Part shown: piece after piece, positions 8,474 through 16,870 of the stretch
Layout of the letters: each line of letters begins with the position of its first letter
How positions within the stretch are numbered: the first letter of the stretch is position 1
Assembly (NCBI GenBank): GCA_905188195.1
Contig: CAJJKY010000012.1
Span: 1 to 64,000 of the forward strand
DNA: 64,000 bases
Source of the DNA: Streptococcus parasanguinis
GTDB lineage: Bacteria; Bacillota; Bacilli; Lactobacillales; Streptococcaceae
Reading direction: 5' to 3'
The notes under the pieces: generated by a model
What the model saw: the letters and a program-made list of their open reading frames with translations, nothing else
Databases searched by the model: none
What the model was told of the DNA's origin: nothing
Made by a program: the position numbers and the translations under genes

Positions 8474-8677
8474 TCACTTCTTATCGTTTGATTTGGACAA
8501 GCTGATCGCAACCATGACAAGACTTAGGAAAAAGGCCGAAAGCAACCCTTTTGTCGTCCGATTCATAAAAGGTTGATGAAATACAAAATGATTATAGGCA
8601 ATAAATCCTAATCCAATTAGAGTCACCAAAGCCGAAAGCGCAAAAATCGTTCGCCATAAATTTCTATTTTTCATCAT
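8474..8677 (-). CDS. Small two-helix membrane protein, unknown
   Basis: A 67-aa protein (66 if the second Met is used) with two hydrophobic segments at about 10-28 and 43-60, a basic N-terminus and the charged tail SKSNDKK. GGAGTTT precedes the start. It lies 34 bp downstream of msrAB on the same strand and is followed by a strong hairpin terminator, so it is probably the last gene of the msrAB transcript. I recognise no family. Confidence 0.65.
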   Translation of the reverse strand: MMKNRNLWRTIFALSALVTLIGLGFIAYNHFVFHQPFMNRTTKGLLSAFFLSLVMVAISLSKSNDKK

Positions 8678-8711
8678 AAACTCCGTTTTTTGATCTGCGA
8701 GAAATACCCTC

Positions 8712-9647
8712 TTATTTCAAAGCTTTTAACAAATATCCATAACCTTCTTGTTCCATCTCTTCTTTTGGAATAAAGCGCAGAGAGGCCGAATTGATACAGT
8801 AGCGAAGCCCACCCTGGTCTTTGGGTCCATCGGTGAAGACATGGCCGAGATGGGCATTGCCTGAGCGGGAACGAACTTCGATCCGCTCCATTCCGTGGCT
8901 ATGGTCCTGGTAATAGTGGACAACGTCTTTGGCAATGGGACGGGAGAAACTTGGCCATCCACAGCCAGAAGCAAATTTATCCTTGGCAAAAAAGAGAGGT
9001 TCCCCCGTCGTAATATCCACATAAATCCCCTCTTCAAAGGTCTGATCATAGGCATTGTGGAAAGGACGCTCCGTCGCACTTTCTTGAGTGACTTGGTACT
9101 GTTCTGCTGTCAGTTTTGTCTTTAGGGTTTCTTGATCTGGCTTCTGATAAGCTGCTGGATCAATCAAAGGCTGGGCTGCATCCGTCACATCGATATGGCA
9201 ATAGCCCCCAGGATTCTTCTTGAGGTAGTCTTGATGATAGTCCTCCGCCAAGATATAGTGGCGCAAGGGTTCCAACTCAACCGCTATTTTGGCGCCCAAT
9301 TGCTTCTCTTCTTCCGCAAACACTTGGGCGATCATCTCACAATCTCCTTCATCTGTATAATAGACACCCGTCCGATATTGGCGGCCTCGATCATTTCCCT
9401 GTTTGTTAACGGACAAGGGATCGATCACACGGAAATAGTAGAGCAGAATCGCTCGTAGAGTGATCTTGTCTGGATCGTAGATAACCTGAACTGTCTCTGC
9501 ATGATCCGTTTCCTTGATCAGTTGGTAATTGGTCGTCTCTACCTGGCCATTGGCATAGCCCACCGTCGTCTGTTCTACACCGGGGATCCGTGAAAAATAC
9601 TCCTCCAAACCCCAAAAACAGCCACCTGCTAGATAAATCTCTGCCAT
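8712..9647 (-). CDS. msrAB: Bifunctional methionine sulfoxide reductase MsrA-MsrB
   Basis: A 311-aa fusion that reduces both epimers of methionine sulfoxide in oxidised proteins. The N-terminal MsrA domain carries GGCFWGLEEYF with catalytic Cys10; the C-terminal MsrB domain carries SGCGWPSF, RSRSGNAHLGHVF and catalytic Cys284 in RYCINSASLRF. The CxxC zinc pairs of some MsrB enzymes are absent, as in many fused streptococcal forms. There is no signal peptide, so this copy is cytosolic. A GAGGAATAAAG ribosome binding site supports the start. Confidence 0.95.
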   Translation of the reverse strand: MAEIYLAGGCFWGLEEYFSRIPGVEQTTVGYANGQVETTNYQLIKETDHAETVQVIYDPDKITLRAILLYYFRVIDPLSVNKQGNDRGRQYRTGVYYTDEGDCEMIAQVFAEEEKQLGAKIAVELEPLRHYILAEDYHQDYLKKNPGGYCHIDVTDAAQPLIDPAAYQKPDQETLKTKLTAEQYQVTQESATERPFHNAYDQTFEEGIYVDITTGEPLFFAKDKFASGCGWPSFSRPIAKDVVHYYQDHSHGMERIEVRSRSGNAHLGHVFTDGPKDQGGLRYCINSASLRFIPKEEMEQEGYGYLLKALK

Positions 9648-9747
9648 CTTTATTCCTCGCTTTCCGCATTCCCTAAAAGGAACACTCCTTATCTATTAGC
9701 TCCATCATAATCCAAGAGCCTCAGATTTTCAAGGATTCTGCATCAAA

Positions 9748-9776
9748 AATCCCTTCTACTATATGTAAAAGGGATT
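9748..9776. other. Small hairpin between the 28-aa ORF and msrAB
   Basis: An 8-bp inverted repeat AATCCCTT/AAGGGATT (9748-9755 with 9769-9776). Only four T follow on the minus strand, so terminator function is uncertain. It starts 10 bp past the short ORF's stop. Confidence 0.35.
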
Positions 9777-9785
9777 CAATCCTTC

Positions 9786-9872
9786 TTATTTTTCAAATAA
9801 GAAAAAGAGCGAGTAATAAAAGTTCCAAAACGATAGGCTTAACTGATGTAGAAAATCATGAAGAACTACCAT
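9786..9872 (-). CDS. Possible 28-aa hydrophobic peptide
   Basis: A short ORF beginning MVVLHDFLHQLSLSFWNFYY and ending SLFFLFEK. It has an almost ideal Shine-Dalgarno, AGAGGAGGTG, 8 nt before the ATG, much stronger than chance would often give. The peptide is rich in Phe, Leu and Tyr. It lies 48 bp downstream of the unknown 109-aa gene at 9921 on the same strand and could be cotranscribed with it. It resembles no signalling-peptide or toxin family I know. Expression is unproven. Confidence 0.4.
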   Translation of the reverse strand: MVVLHDFLHQLSLSFWNFYYSLFFLFEK

Positions 9873-9920
9873 GACCAACACCTCCTCTGAATACCTGTGG
9901 ACAAACTCAAGGCACATCAA

Positions 9921-10250
9921 CTACAAAACCACCGTCGGTCCGTAGACCTGTAACTGGGGCTTCACAACCTCGTAATGCCAGTGATCATAAGCTCGCCAAG
10001 CTTGAAAGACCTCTTCGTTCAAAGCTAGCCCACCCAGACCAATCAATAGACTGGCAGTCTGATAAAACTTTTCTAACTCAATCAACAGACGATTGTCTAC
10101 CCGCCTAGCCTTTCGTAAACCTTTCAACATCTGATCTAGATTTTCTCGAAATCGAAAGGCATCTGGACTGGGGGTGCATCCTTTAGAAAAGGCTGTTTGA
10201 AGAAGGCTGACCGTTGTTCTTGCCTCTTGAATCACGTCCCTTTCTTCCAT
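9921..10250 (-). CDS. Conserved-looking small helical protein, unknown
   Basis: A 109-aa, almost wholly helical soluble protein. The frame opens 9 codons earlier (10277), but Met at 10250 follows GGAAGGTG and is the better start. Its size and helix-rich pattern recall enterocin-A-type bacteriocin immunity proteins, but I see no diagnostic motif, so this is only an alternative to keep in mind. A 28-aa ORF with a strong ribosome binding site follows on the same strand. The upstream neighbour is a repeat element at 10333-10507. Confidence 0.55.
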   Translation of the reverse strand: MEERDVIQEARTTVSLLQTAFSKGCTPSPDAFRFRENLDQMLKGLRKARRVDNRLLIELEKFYQTASLLIGLGGLALNEEVFQAWRAYDHWHYEVVKPQLQVYGPTVVL

Positions 10251-10332
10251 AGAAATCACCTTCCTTTTCACCTCCATTGTACACCTTTTTCTCTTTATAA
10301 AAATGGAAAATTCCTAAAACTAGGAACAGAAT

Positions 10333-10507
10333 GAGGTTGGGACAAAAGTCCTAGCCTCTCAATTATTTTTGGATTGTCGAGCAAGACGCAGTGGTTGAGT
10401 GGGCTCTACTACGCTGATTTCATCAGCTTTTACAGCCCTACTCAACTGTGCGGAGGTGGGACGACGAAATCGAATTCTAACGAATGACCGATTTCTGTCC
10501 CACTCTC
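10333..10507 (-). repeat. 175-bp structured repeat, copy 1 (minus orientation)
   Basis: Nearly identical to copies at 13746-13926 and 51075-51253. Read on the minus strand it contains three foldable parts: GTGGGAC...GTCCCAC, a long arm closed by GTTGAGT...ACTCAAC with inner GCTGAT/ATCAGC, and a final terminator-like hairpin around GAGGCTAGGAC/GTCCCAACCTC. It lies downstream of pyrD, in the same sense, after pyrD's own terminator. Confidence 0.9.
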
Positions 10508-10510
10508 ATA

Positions 10511-10543
10511 AAAAACTTCCCCAAGTTTCCACTTGAGGAAGTT
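10511..10543 (-). terminator. pyrD terminator
   Basis: A 13-nt imperfect stem (10514-10526 with 10531-10543) with a 4-nt loop is followed on the minus strand by a T tract, 13 bp past the pyrD stop and abutting repeat copy 1. Confidence 0.8.
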
Positions 10544-10555
10544 CTTTTCGAAAGA

Positions 10556-11491
10556 TTAGTCAATGTAGCGCAATTTGCCACGGAAATCTTCCAAGCTTTG
10601 GTAGCCTTTTTCTTCCATGATGGCTTTGAGTTCCGCAGTAATGCGTTCAAAAGCTCCCACCCCTTCTTTATGAAGCGTCGTTCCGATTTGCACCATACTA
10701 GCCCCACATAGAATATGTTCAAAGGCATCGCGACCTGTCAAGACACCACCTGTCCCTATAATTTGAATTTCTGGATTCAGACGTTGATAAAAGGCATGGA
10801 CATTAGCAAGGGCAGTTGGTTTGACATACTCTCCACCAATCCCACCAAAGCCGTTCTTTGGACGAATTACCACGGATTCATCTTCAATGTAGAGACCATT
10901 TCCGATCGAGTTGACGCAATTGACAAACTTAAGCGGGTACTTGTTAAAGATCGCTGCTGCTTGATCAAAATGAACGATATCAAAATAAGGTGGCAACTTG
11001 ATCCCTAGAGGTTTTGTGAAATAGGCAAAGACCTCGGACAAGATCCGATCTGTCGTATCAAAATCATAGGCGATCTGAGGTTTTCCAGGGACATTGGGGC
11101 AGGATAGGTTCAATTCTGTCAAGCCTTTAAAGTCACTGTCTTGCACTTTTTTCAAGATGGTATGAGTTTCTTCAGGAGACATGCCGACGAGAGATAAGAA
11201 GAAGGTCCGGTCAGGATCCGTTTCTTGCAACTCCAATAAGTAATTCAAATAATAGTCCAACCCTTGGTTAGGTAACCCCATCGAATTGATCGAACCAAGC
11301 GGCACATCTTGGTAGCGTGGTTCGGGATTTCCTGCACGGAATTCTAAGGTCGCTGTCTTGGTTACAAAGGTCCCCGCAGCTGAGTTCTTCACTTCTTCTA
11401 ATTCCTCAGTTGTCATACAGGCGACGCCTGCCGCATTCATCAGGCAGTTGTCAAATTCAAAACCAGCAATTTGTGTTTTTGTCGATACCAT
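10556..11491 (-). CDS. pyrD: Dihydroorotate dehydrogenase, class 1A
   Basis: A 311-aa cytosolic FMN enzyme oxidising dihydroorotate to orotate in pyrimidine synthesis. The catalytic base is Cys131 in NLSCPNVPGK, which marks class 1 (class 2 enzymes use Ser). Length and the lack of a pyrK neighbour fit the fumarate-dependent homodimeric class 1A found in lactococci and streptococci. FMN-binding stretches include GTGGVLTGRDA near the C-terminus. AAGGAGTACAAG precedes the Met. It stands alone with its own terminator; no PyrR-type leader is visible upstream. Confidence 0.95.
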   Translation of the reverse strand: MVSTKTQIAGFEFDNCLMNAAGVACMTTEELEEVKNSAAGTFVTKTATLEFRAGNPEPRYQDVPLGSINSMGLPNQGLDYYLNYLLELQETDPDRTFFLSLVGMSPEETHTILKKVQDSDFKGLTELNLSCPNVPGKPQIAYDFDTTDRILSEVFAYFTKPLGIKLPPYFDIVHFDQAAAIFNKYPLKFVNCVNSIGNGLYIEDESVVIRPKNGFGGIGGEYVKPTALANVHAFYQRLNPEIQIIGTGGVLTGRDAFEHILCGASMVQIGTTLHKEGVGAFERITAELKAIMEEKGYQSLEDFRGKLRYID

Positions 11492-11662
11492 CTTGTACTC
11501 CTTTTTGAAACACCCATCAACAGAATCGTTCGGGATGCTCTCTATTTTCTTCTTTCATTATACCATCACTTGGAAGCTTCCGGACAATCAAAGCTAAAAA
11601 TTCTTCCAAACATTCGGACTTTCCTAGTCGCGACAAAATTTTCAGAAAATTCAACTTTTTTC

Positions 11663-11691
11663 TTTACAAGCCAAAAAAAGTCTGCTATAAT
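11663..11691 (+). promoter_or_regulatory. gdhA promoter
   Basis: TTTACA (11663-11668), a 17-nt spacer and TATAAT (11686-11691) with an extended TGC. It leaves a leader of about 90 nt before gdhA that contains a hairpin at 11733-11764. Confidence 0.85.
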
Positions 11692-11732
11692 GATCCATGT
11701 AAAAAAACATGACATTGTTTGTCAACTGTCTC

Positions 11733-11764
11733 AAAACCACTCCCCTAGCGGGTTTGCTGGTTTT
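11733..11764 (+). promoter_or_regulatory. Hairpin in the gdhA leader
   Basis: AAAACCA (11733-11739) pairs with TGGTTTT (11758-11764), with an inner CCC/GGG stem capped by TAGC. A short T-rich stretch follows. It could act as a weak attenuator or an mRNA-stabilising structure; neither is demonstrated. Confidence 0.35.
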
Positions 11765-11790
11765 CGTTTCATTCACAAAGGAGAATTAAC

Positions 11791-13137
11791 ATGACAACTG
11801 CTAAAGAATATATTCAAAGTACCTTCGAAACTGTAAAAGCTCGTAACGGCCATGAAGCTGAATTCCTTCAAGCTGTTGAAGAGTTCCTCAGCACTTTGGA
11901 ACCTGTATTCGAAAAACACCCTGAATACATCGAAGAAAACATTTTAGCTCGTATTACAGAACCTGAACGCGTGATTTCCTTCCGTGTTCCTTGGGTTGAC
12001 CGTGAAGGAAAGATCCAAGTAAACCGTGGTTACCGTGTTCAATTCAACTCTGCTGTAGGTCCTTACAAAGGTGGTCTTCGTTTCCATCCAACTGTTAACC
12101 AAGGGATCTTGAAATTCCTCGGATTCGAACAAATCTTCAAAAACGTCTTGACTGGTCTTCCTATCGGCGGTGGTAAAGGTGGATCTGACTTCGATCCTAA
12201 AGGGAAAACTGACGCTGAAGTGATGCGTTTCTGCCAAAGCTTCATGACTGAATTGCAAAAGCACATCGGTCCTTCTCTTGATGTCCCAGCTGGTGATATC
12301 GGGGTTGGTGGACGTGAAATCGGATACCTTTACGGTCAATACAAACGCCTTCGCCAATTCGATGCTGGTGTCTTGACTGGTAAACCTCTTGGTTTTGGTG
12401 GTAGCTTGATCCGTCCAGAAGCAACTGGTTATGGTTTGGTTTACTACACTGAAGAAATGCTCAAAGCCAACGGCGACAGCTTTGCTGGTAAGAAAGTCGT
12501 GATCTCAGGTTCTGGTAACGTTGCCCAATACGCTCTTCAAAAAGCTACTGAACTTGGTGCAACTGTCATCTCTGTATCTGATTCAAACGGTTACGTGATC
12601 GACGAGAACGGTATTGACTTCGACCTTCTTACAGACGTGAAAGAAAAACGTCGTGCACGTTTGACTGAATACGCTGCTGAAAAACCAACTGCTACATACT
12701 ACGAAGGTTCTGTATGGACTTACGCTGGTAACTATGACATCGCACTTCCATGTGCAACTCAAAATGAAATCGATGGCGATGCTGCTAAACGTTTGGTCGC
12801 TCAAGGTGTGAAAGTTGTCTCTGAAGGAGCAAACATGCCAAGTAACATCGATGCCATCAACGTATACAAAGAAAATGGTATCCTTTACGGACCTGCTAAA
12901 GCAGCCAATGCTGGTGGGGTTGCTGTATCTGCTCTTGAAATGAGCCAAAACAGCCAACGTCTTTCATGGACACGCGAAGAAGTGGACGGACGTTTGAAAG
13001 ACATCATGACCAACATCTTCAACACTGCTAAAACAACTGCAGAAACTTACGGGCTTGGTAAAGATTACCTTGCAGGTGCCAACATCGCTGCCTTTGAAAA
13101 TGTCGCAAACGCGATGATTGCACAAGGTCTTGTATAA
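11791..13137 (+). CDS. gdhA: NADP-specific glutamate dehydrogenase
   Basis: A 448-aa hexameric-type glutamate dehydrogenase that assimilates ammonium by reductive amination of 2-oxoglutarate. The catalytic lysine is in GGGKGGSDFDPKGK (Lys129), and the Rossmann nucleotide-binding turn is VVISGSGNVAQYA. Length matches the roughly 450-aa small bacterial GDH class, and serine in the nucleotide site fits NADP use. AAAGGAG lies 8 nt before the ATG. Codon use is strongly biased, as expected for a highly expressed gene. It is monocistronic between its own promoter and a 12-bp terminator. Confidence 0.96.
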   Translation: MTTAKEYIQSTFETVKARNGHEAEFLQAVEEFLSTLEPVFEKHPEYIEENILARITEPERVISFRVPWVDREGKIQVNRGYRVQFNSAVGPYKGGLRFHPTVNQGILKFLGFEQIFKNVLTGLPIGGGKGGSDFDPKGKTDAEVMRFCQSFMTELQKHIGPSLDVPAGDIGVGGREIGYLYGQYKRLRQFDAGVLTGKPLGFGGSLIRPEATGYGLVYYTEEMLKANGDSFAGKKVVISGSGNVAQYALQKATELGATVISVSDSNGYVIDENGIDFDLLTDVKEKRRARLTEYAAEKPTATYYEGSVWTYAGNYDIALPCATQNEIDGDAAKRLVAQGVKVVSEGANMPSNIDAINVYKENGILYGPAKAANAGGVAVSALEMSQNSQRLSWTREEVDGRLKDIMTNIFNTAKTTAETYGLGKDYLAGANIAAFENVANAMIAQGLV

Positions 13138-13180
13138 TCAATCGATATTTTTCTTTGAGACCTTCGGGTCAAAGCCTCTC

Positions 13181-13214
13181 AACTCCTGAAACTAGTGTGT
13201 TTCAGGAGTTTTTT
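13181..13214 (+). terminator. gdhA terminator
   Basis: A perfect 12-bp stem (13181-13192 with 13199-13210), 6-nt loop and T6. A small GACC-TTCG-GGTC tetraloop hairpin (13161-13170) precedes it. Confidence 0.95.
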
Positions 13215-13418
13215 GTAGCTACTGATCTCTTTAAGGACAATTGGTCTAAAGGGAAGAAAGTCATTTTTAAAGAAAGGAATCTTAACCATCATTCGTGGTG
13301 AGAGATTTGAGCCATCTCTTTTTCTGTATCTTTTTCTAAAAAAATTTTATTTTTTTTACTTTACCCTCTTGCATTTTTAATAAATTAGTATTAAACTATA
13401 GCAAAAGGAGGTGCGCTT

Positions 13419-13736
13419 ATGTTTCATTTTGCTCAAGACAAGTCAACTACCATTGAATTCCTTAAGTCTGAATTGATGCAACTGCTTTCTAATATGCGTC
13501 AGGAGATTGCAGCAAGCCGTCAAGCACAGACTTGTACTGCTTGCCAGCACATCCAACACTGCATTAACAAGATCCAAAGGGCAAAAAGTTCCGTAACCAT
13601 TGCCCTCCCCATCGAATCCTTAAATCTTGAAATCACGACTATGCTGCGCCAGCAACTCATCGTCTTGCCACCAGAGGCTCGAAAAAATTGGGACCAGATT
13701 AAAAAGCTGGATTTCAAATACTGCCACTTAAAATAG
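13419..13736 (+). CDS. Small cysteine-containing protein, unknown
   Basis: A 105-aa soluble protein with a predicted helical N-terminus and a cluster of three cysteines, CTACQHIQHC (residues 39-48), that could bind metal or form a disulfide; a fourth cysteine lies near the end. The start follows AAAGGAGGTG, an excellent ribosome binding site. A TTGCAT-17 nt-TAAACT promoter (13369-13397) is plausible. The stop is 10 bp before repeat copy 2, whose last hairpin probably terminates it. The 280-bp gap before it holds the gdhA terminator and otherwise nothing I recognise. No family recognised. Confidence 0.65.
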   Translation: MFHFAQDKSTTIEFLKSELMQLLSNMRQEIAASRQAQTCTACQHIQHCINKIQRAKSSVTIALPIESLNLEITTMLRQQLIVLPPEARKNWDQIKKLDFKYCHLK

Positions 13737-13745
13737 ACTAAAAAA

Positions 13746-13926
13746 GAGAGTGGGACAGAAATCGGTAATTCGTTAGAATTCGATTTCGTCGTCCCACCTC
13801 CGCACAGTTGAGTAGGGCTGTAAAAGCTGATGAAATCAGCGTAGTAGAGCCCACTCAACCACTGCGTCTTGATCGACAATCCAAAAATAATTGAGAGGCT
13901 AGGACTTTTGTCCCAGCCTCTTTTTT
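13746..13926 (+). repeat. 175-180 bp structured repeat, copy 2 (plus orientation)
   Basis: Same element as 10333-10507 and 51075-51253. It ends in GAGGCTAGGAC-TTTT-GTCCCAGCCTC followed by T6, a functional-looking intrinsic terminator. It lies directly downstream of the 105-aa gene in the sense direction. Confidence 0.9.
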
Positions 13927-13958
13927 GTGTTAAAAAATATAAAAAATTGGTTCATAAA

Positions 13959-14729
13959 TTAATTTATTCGATAAAAAACTTCATTTTCACTCGATGGAGC
14001 AACTTGACCAGCTATTATCCGGTCTCTGTTAATATCAGAATTAACATAAGGTAGGGAAGTCCCTGCTGGATAGAACGAAATAGCGTAGCCTGATGTGCCT
14101 GCACTTACATTATATGACGTTATGCCATTATGTTGACCTGAACTAATAACAGTTCCACCATTAACTAATCCATTCTCATCAAAAACAATCCTTAATCCGT
14201 TGGCATTCTCCCAAGTGCCTACAACTCCTGAAAAATTACCTGTTGATGAAGATTGTTGAGATGATGAACCTAAAGTTTGACTTGATGTACTTGAAACTGA
14301 AGATTCCTGTTGTGAAGATTGCGAAGATGAATTTAATAAAGATGAAGATTCCGAAATTGAAGTTCCATCTTCTTTTGACGATGCAGTACTTGGTTTGTTT
14401 GAATGGGAATTTTTATTTCGAAATGAATTTCGATTACTCACTTTTGACTCTGTAATATTATTTTCCTCACCATGTTTTTTTAAAGTAGAAAATAAAATAA
14501 GTGAACAACAAATTGTAATAAAAATAACAGATAAAAAGATGTACGGCCATTTTTTTGAAGAAGTTTTTAACTTTGTCACATAAATTTTTTCTTTAGAACG
14601 ATATATTTCTACCTTATCTTTTACTTTAGGCTTAAAATCTAGTTCGCTTAATGGAATTTTCAATGTCTCATCTGAATTTAACAAAATGTACGCATGAGTC
14701 TTTGTAACACTAATTATTTTATTATACAT
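13959..14729 (-). CDS. Membrane-anchored Ser-rich protein with GTW-type C-terminal domain
   Basis: A 256-aa protein in four parts: an N-terminal domain of about 55 aa (MYNKIISVTKTHAYILL...) that is cytosolic by topology, one transmembrane segment (about 62-83), a Ser-rich linker (about 105-165), and a C-terminal domain starting GVVGTWENANG that resembles the lipocalin-like DUF6287 type of streptococcal surface proteins. The first domain matches the start of the neighbouring 14738-15679 product. The start follows AGGAGGGGTT, 8 bp after that gene's stop, so they are cotranscribed. The function is unknown. Confidence 0.7.
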   Translation of the reverse strand: MYNKIISVTKTHAYILLNSDETLKIPLSELDFKPKVKDKVEIYRSKEKIYVTKLKTSSKKWPYIFLSVIFITICCSLILFSTLKKHGEENNITESKVSNRNSFRNKNSHSNKPSTASSKEDGTSISESSSLLNSSSQSSQQESSVSSTSSQTLGSSSQQSSSTGNFSGVVGTWENANGLRIVFDENGLVNGGTVISSGQHNGITSYNVSAGTSGYAISFYPAGTSLPYVNSDINRDRIIAGQVAPSSENEVFYRIN

Positions 14730-14737
14730 AACCCCTC

Positions 14738-15679
14738 CTAATTTTCATACATTAGTGCTACCATAGATGGAAGTGTTTTCGAACTATTGAAAACCGTTGT
14801 ATATGATTGTCTTCCAGCTGATAATCCGTAAAGTGTTATCTGATCACCCTCTGCAATAACCCTATCATAATGAGAATCTGATATTACAACTAATACAATT
14901 TTATCATAGTCGTCATTAATTGAGACACGTAGAAGATGTGAGCCGTCTTCTTCTAATTCTTGTAATACTTTACCCTTAATTTTTATTTTGGTTCCATTTT
15001 CAATTTCATCATGATTCCATGCATCATAATCTACATCAGTATAATGTGACTTATCATCATCTACATCGATTTCCGAAAGTTTATCTACATCATTTTCTTC
15101 TTCACTAGCTGAGGCTGTTTCTTCATAGTCGCTTGTTTTTATTTGACTACTTGATTCGGTGGTAACCTTTCTCATAGGAAAAACATCTTTATCAGAAACA
15201 ATAATCAAAGCAATGATAAGTGTTGCAATGAATGATAACAAAGAAAAAATTAGATATACCATCGTTGCATTTCTATCTTTCAATTTCTTTCTAAATAATG
15301 TAATTAATAGATAGAATAGATTTAAGACACTAAACACTATGGCAACTAGGAAAAATAGGTTAAACAAATCTTCAAAATAGATTTTTCCATGTTGTACAAC
15401 TGAGAATGTAAAAAATATTATAGCAATTAAAAAAACAAGAAAAATTAAAGAAATATTAATCTTAGTAATCAGTAAAGTATTGTTAAATCTAACTCCTGTA
15501 TGTGACTTTCTTCTTTTAGAATTCTGAGCCAACGTAATAATGTCATCAAAAATCAGTACCTGTGCATTTATATATGGTTCAAAATTCAAATTCTCTATTG
15601 GAAACTCTTTGGCTGTTCCATTCTCAAAACCAATTACTATATTTTTGTCTGTAATTTTAATTATAATTCCATTCATCAT
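14738..15679 (-). CDS. Four-helix membrane protein sharing an N-terminal domain with its neighbour
   Basis: A 313-aa protein. Residues 1-55 (NGIIIKITDKNIVIGF...FPIENLNFEP) align with the start of the downstream gene product, with the shared pattern IP/FPI..L.F.P...V.I. Four hydrophobic segments follow (about 75-165), then an acidic linker (EEENDVDKLSEIDVDDDK) and a C-terminal beta-rich domain (GTKIKIKGKVLQELEEDG...) resembling OB-fold/tRNA-anti-like domains. AGGGGGATTT precedes two adjacent Met codons. The region is very AT-rich. The function is unknown; a membrane assembly with the neighbour is an inference. Confidence 0.7.
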   Translation of the reverse strand: MMNGIIIKITDKNIVIGFENGTAKEFPIENLNFEPYINAQVLIFDDIITLAQNSKRRKSHTGVRFNNTLLITKINISLIFLVFLIAIIFFTFSVVQHGKIYFEDLFNLFFLVAIVFSVLNLFYLLITLFRKKLKDRNATMVYLIFSLLSFIATLIIALIIVSDKDVFPMRKVTTESSSQIKTSDYEETASASEEENDVDKLSEIDVDDDKSHYTDVDYDAWNHDEIENGTKIKIKGKVLQELEEDGSHLLRVSINDDYDKIVLVVISDSHYDRVIAEGDQITLYGLSAGRQSYTTVFNSSKTLPSMVALMYEN

Positions 15680-15852
15680 AAATCCCCCTAGATTAAATGT
15701 AAATATTAAACTAAAAATTTATACTCACTGGATAGCTTCCAGATTATTACCAATTAGTTATAATTATATCATACATTTTCATATTAAATTAGCTCAATAC
15801 TAAAATTTACTAACCCCAAAAATATTCAGTTAAATAAGGATTTTCTACACAA

Positions 15853-15880
15853 AAAAGCTCAGAAACTTTTCTGAGCTTTT
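15853..15880 (-). terminator. mscS terminator
   Basis: A perfect 10-bp stem AAAAGCTCAG/CTGAGCTTTT with an 8-nt loop and A/T tracts on both sides, 4 bp past the stop of the MscS gene. The gap upstream (15681-15850) is AT-rich and holds only the presumed promoter of the 14738-15679 gene. Confidence 0.85.
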
Positions 15881-15884
15881 CTTA

Positions 15885-16733
15885 TTACATGATCCCGTTC
15901 TTTCCTGTCGGTAGGTTAATCCCTGCTTCCATCAAGGCATCATGGTAGAGTTTATAGTAGGTATGATAGACAGTCGTCTGGGTGCCATTTTGAGCAGTCA
16001 TCGCAATGCGGAAGGAATAACGACCATTTTTTTCGATCTGTGGGCCTAAAATCGTAGGACCTGTCAACACTTCTGGGTGTTTGTCTTGTTCAGACTGATT
16101 GACCTGTGTAATCACCTGATAGATCTTGTCGAGATCGGTATTTGCATCTAGCGGAATATCGATTAGCACGCGCATATCGCCACGTGAGAGATTGCTGACG
16201 ACGGTGATATTGCGATTCGGGACAAAGTGGAGAGTCCCATCAAAATCCCGCACCTGGGTCGTCCGAATCCCGACACTACTGACGATTCCGGCAATATTAA
16301 TAGACCCATTCGTGAGACGAACATTGTCTCCCACATCCAGCTGGCGTTCTAAAAGGATAAAGAAACCATTGACCAAATCGGAAAGAAAGCCCTGGGCTCC
16401 CATCCCAATAGCCACCCCAGCAATCCCAGCACCAGCCAAGAGACTAGAGACTGGAAGGCCCAGAATCGACAAAATCCAGTAGATCAAGATGAAATACAAA
16501 CAATAGTTTAAGAGACTCTCAACCAAACGGAGAATCGTATTTTTACGGGCTTCATCCTGCACCGTATACTTAAAGGATGGTGTTAATATCCGCTTAACCA
16601 GGCTATGGATGACCTTTTTCGCGATAAAAAATAAAAGAAAGACAAAAATCAGAGAGATACATTTTGATATCAGATCATCAAAAATCTTCGTCCAGTCTAT
16701 TTTACTGAAATAACGTTGGAAAGCTTGACTCAT
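15885..16733 (-). CDS. Small-conductance mechanosensitive channel (MscS family)
   Basis: A 282-aa channel that opens under membrane tension during osmotic downshock. It has three transmembrane segments (about 22-42, 69-93, 95-115). The third is the Gly/Ala-rich pore helix LLAGAGIAGVAIGMGAQGFL typical of MscS TM3, followed by the beta domain (LDVGDNVRLTNGSINIAGIV...). Length matches E. coli MscS (286 aa). It is a single-gene unit with a strong terminator. Confidence 0.92.
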   Translation of the reverse strand: MSQAFQRYFSKIDWTKIFDDLISKCISLIFVFLLFFIAKKVIHSLVKRILTPSFKYTVQDEARKNTILRLVESLLNYCLYFILIYWILSILGLPVSSLLAGAGIAGVAIGMGAQGFLSDLVNGFFILLERQLDVGDNVRLTNGSINIAGIVSSVGIRTTQVRDFDGTLHFVPNRNITVVSNLSRGDMRVLIDIPLDANTDLDKIYQVITQVNQSEQDKHPEVLTGPTILGPQIEKNGRYSFRIAMTAQNGTQTTVYHTYYKLYHDALMEAGINLPTGKNGIM

Positions 16734-16870
16734 TTATTCGGGCCTTTCTATCAAAGAATAGTATGATTATATCAAATATTCGGAAATAAGGCTATTTTTT
16801 GAAAATTTCATTGCTTTCCCCCCCTAACTATCGTATAATATTCCTTAATTATTTTTTAAGGAGGTCTTAC

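Noticed and set aside
13520..13879. Minus-strand frame running from the 105-aa gene into repeat copy 2
   Set aside because: Similar frames arise at repeat copies 1 and 3 because the repeat itself is open in that frame. There is no ribosome binding site or conserved protein.
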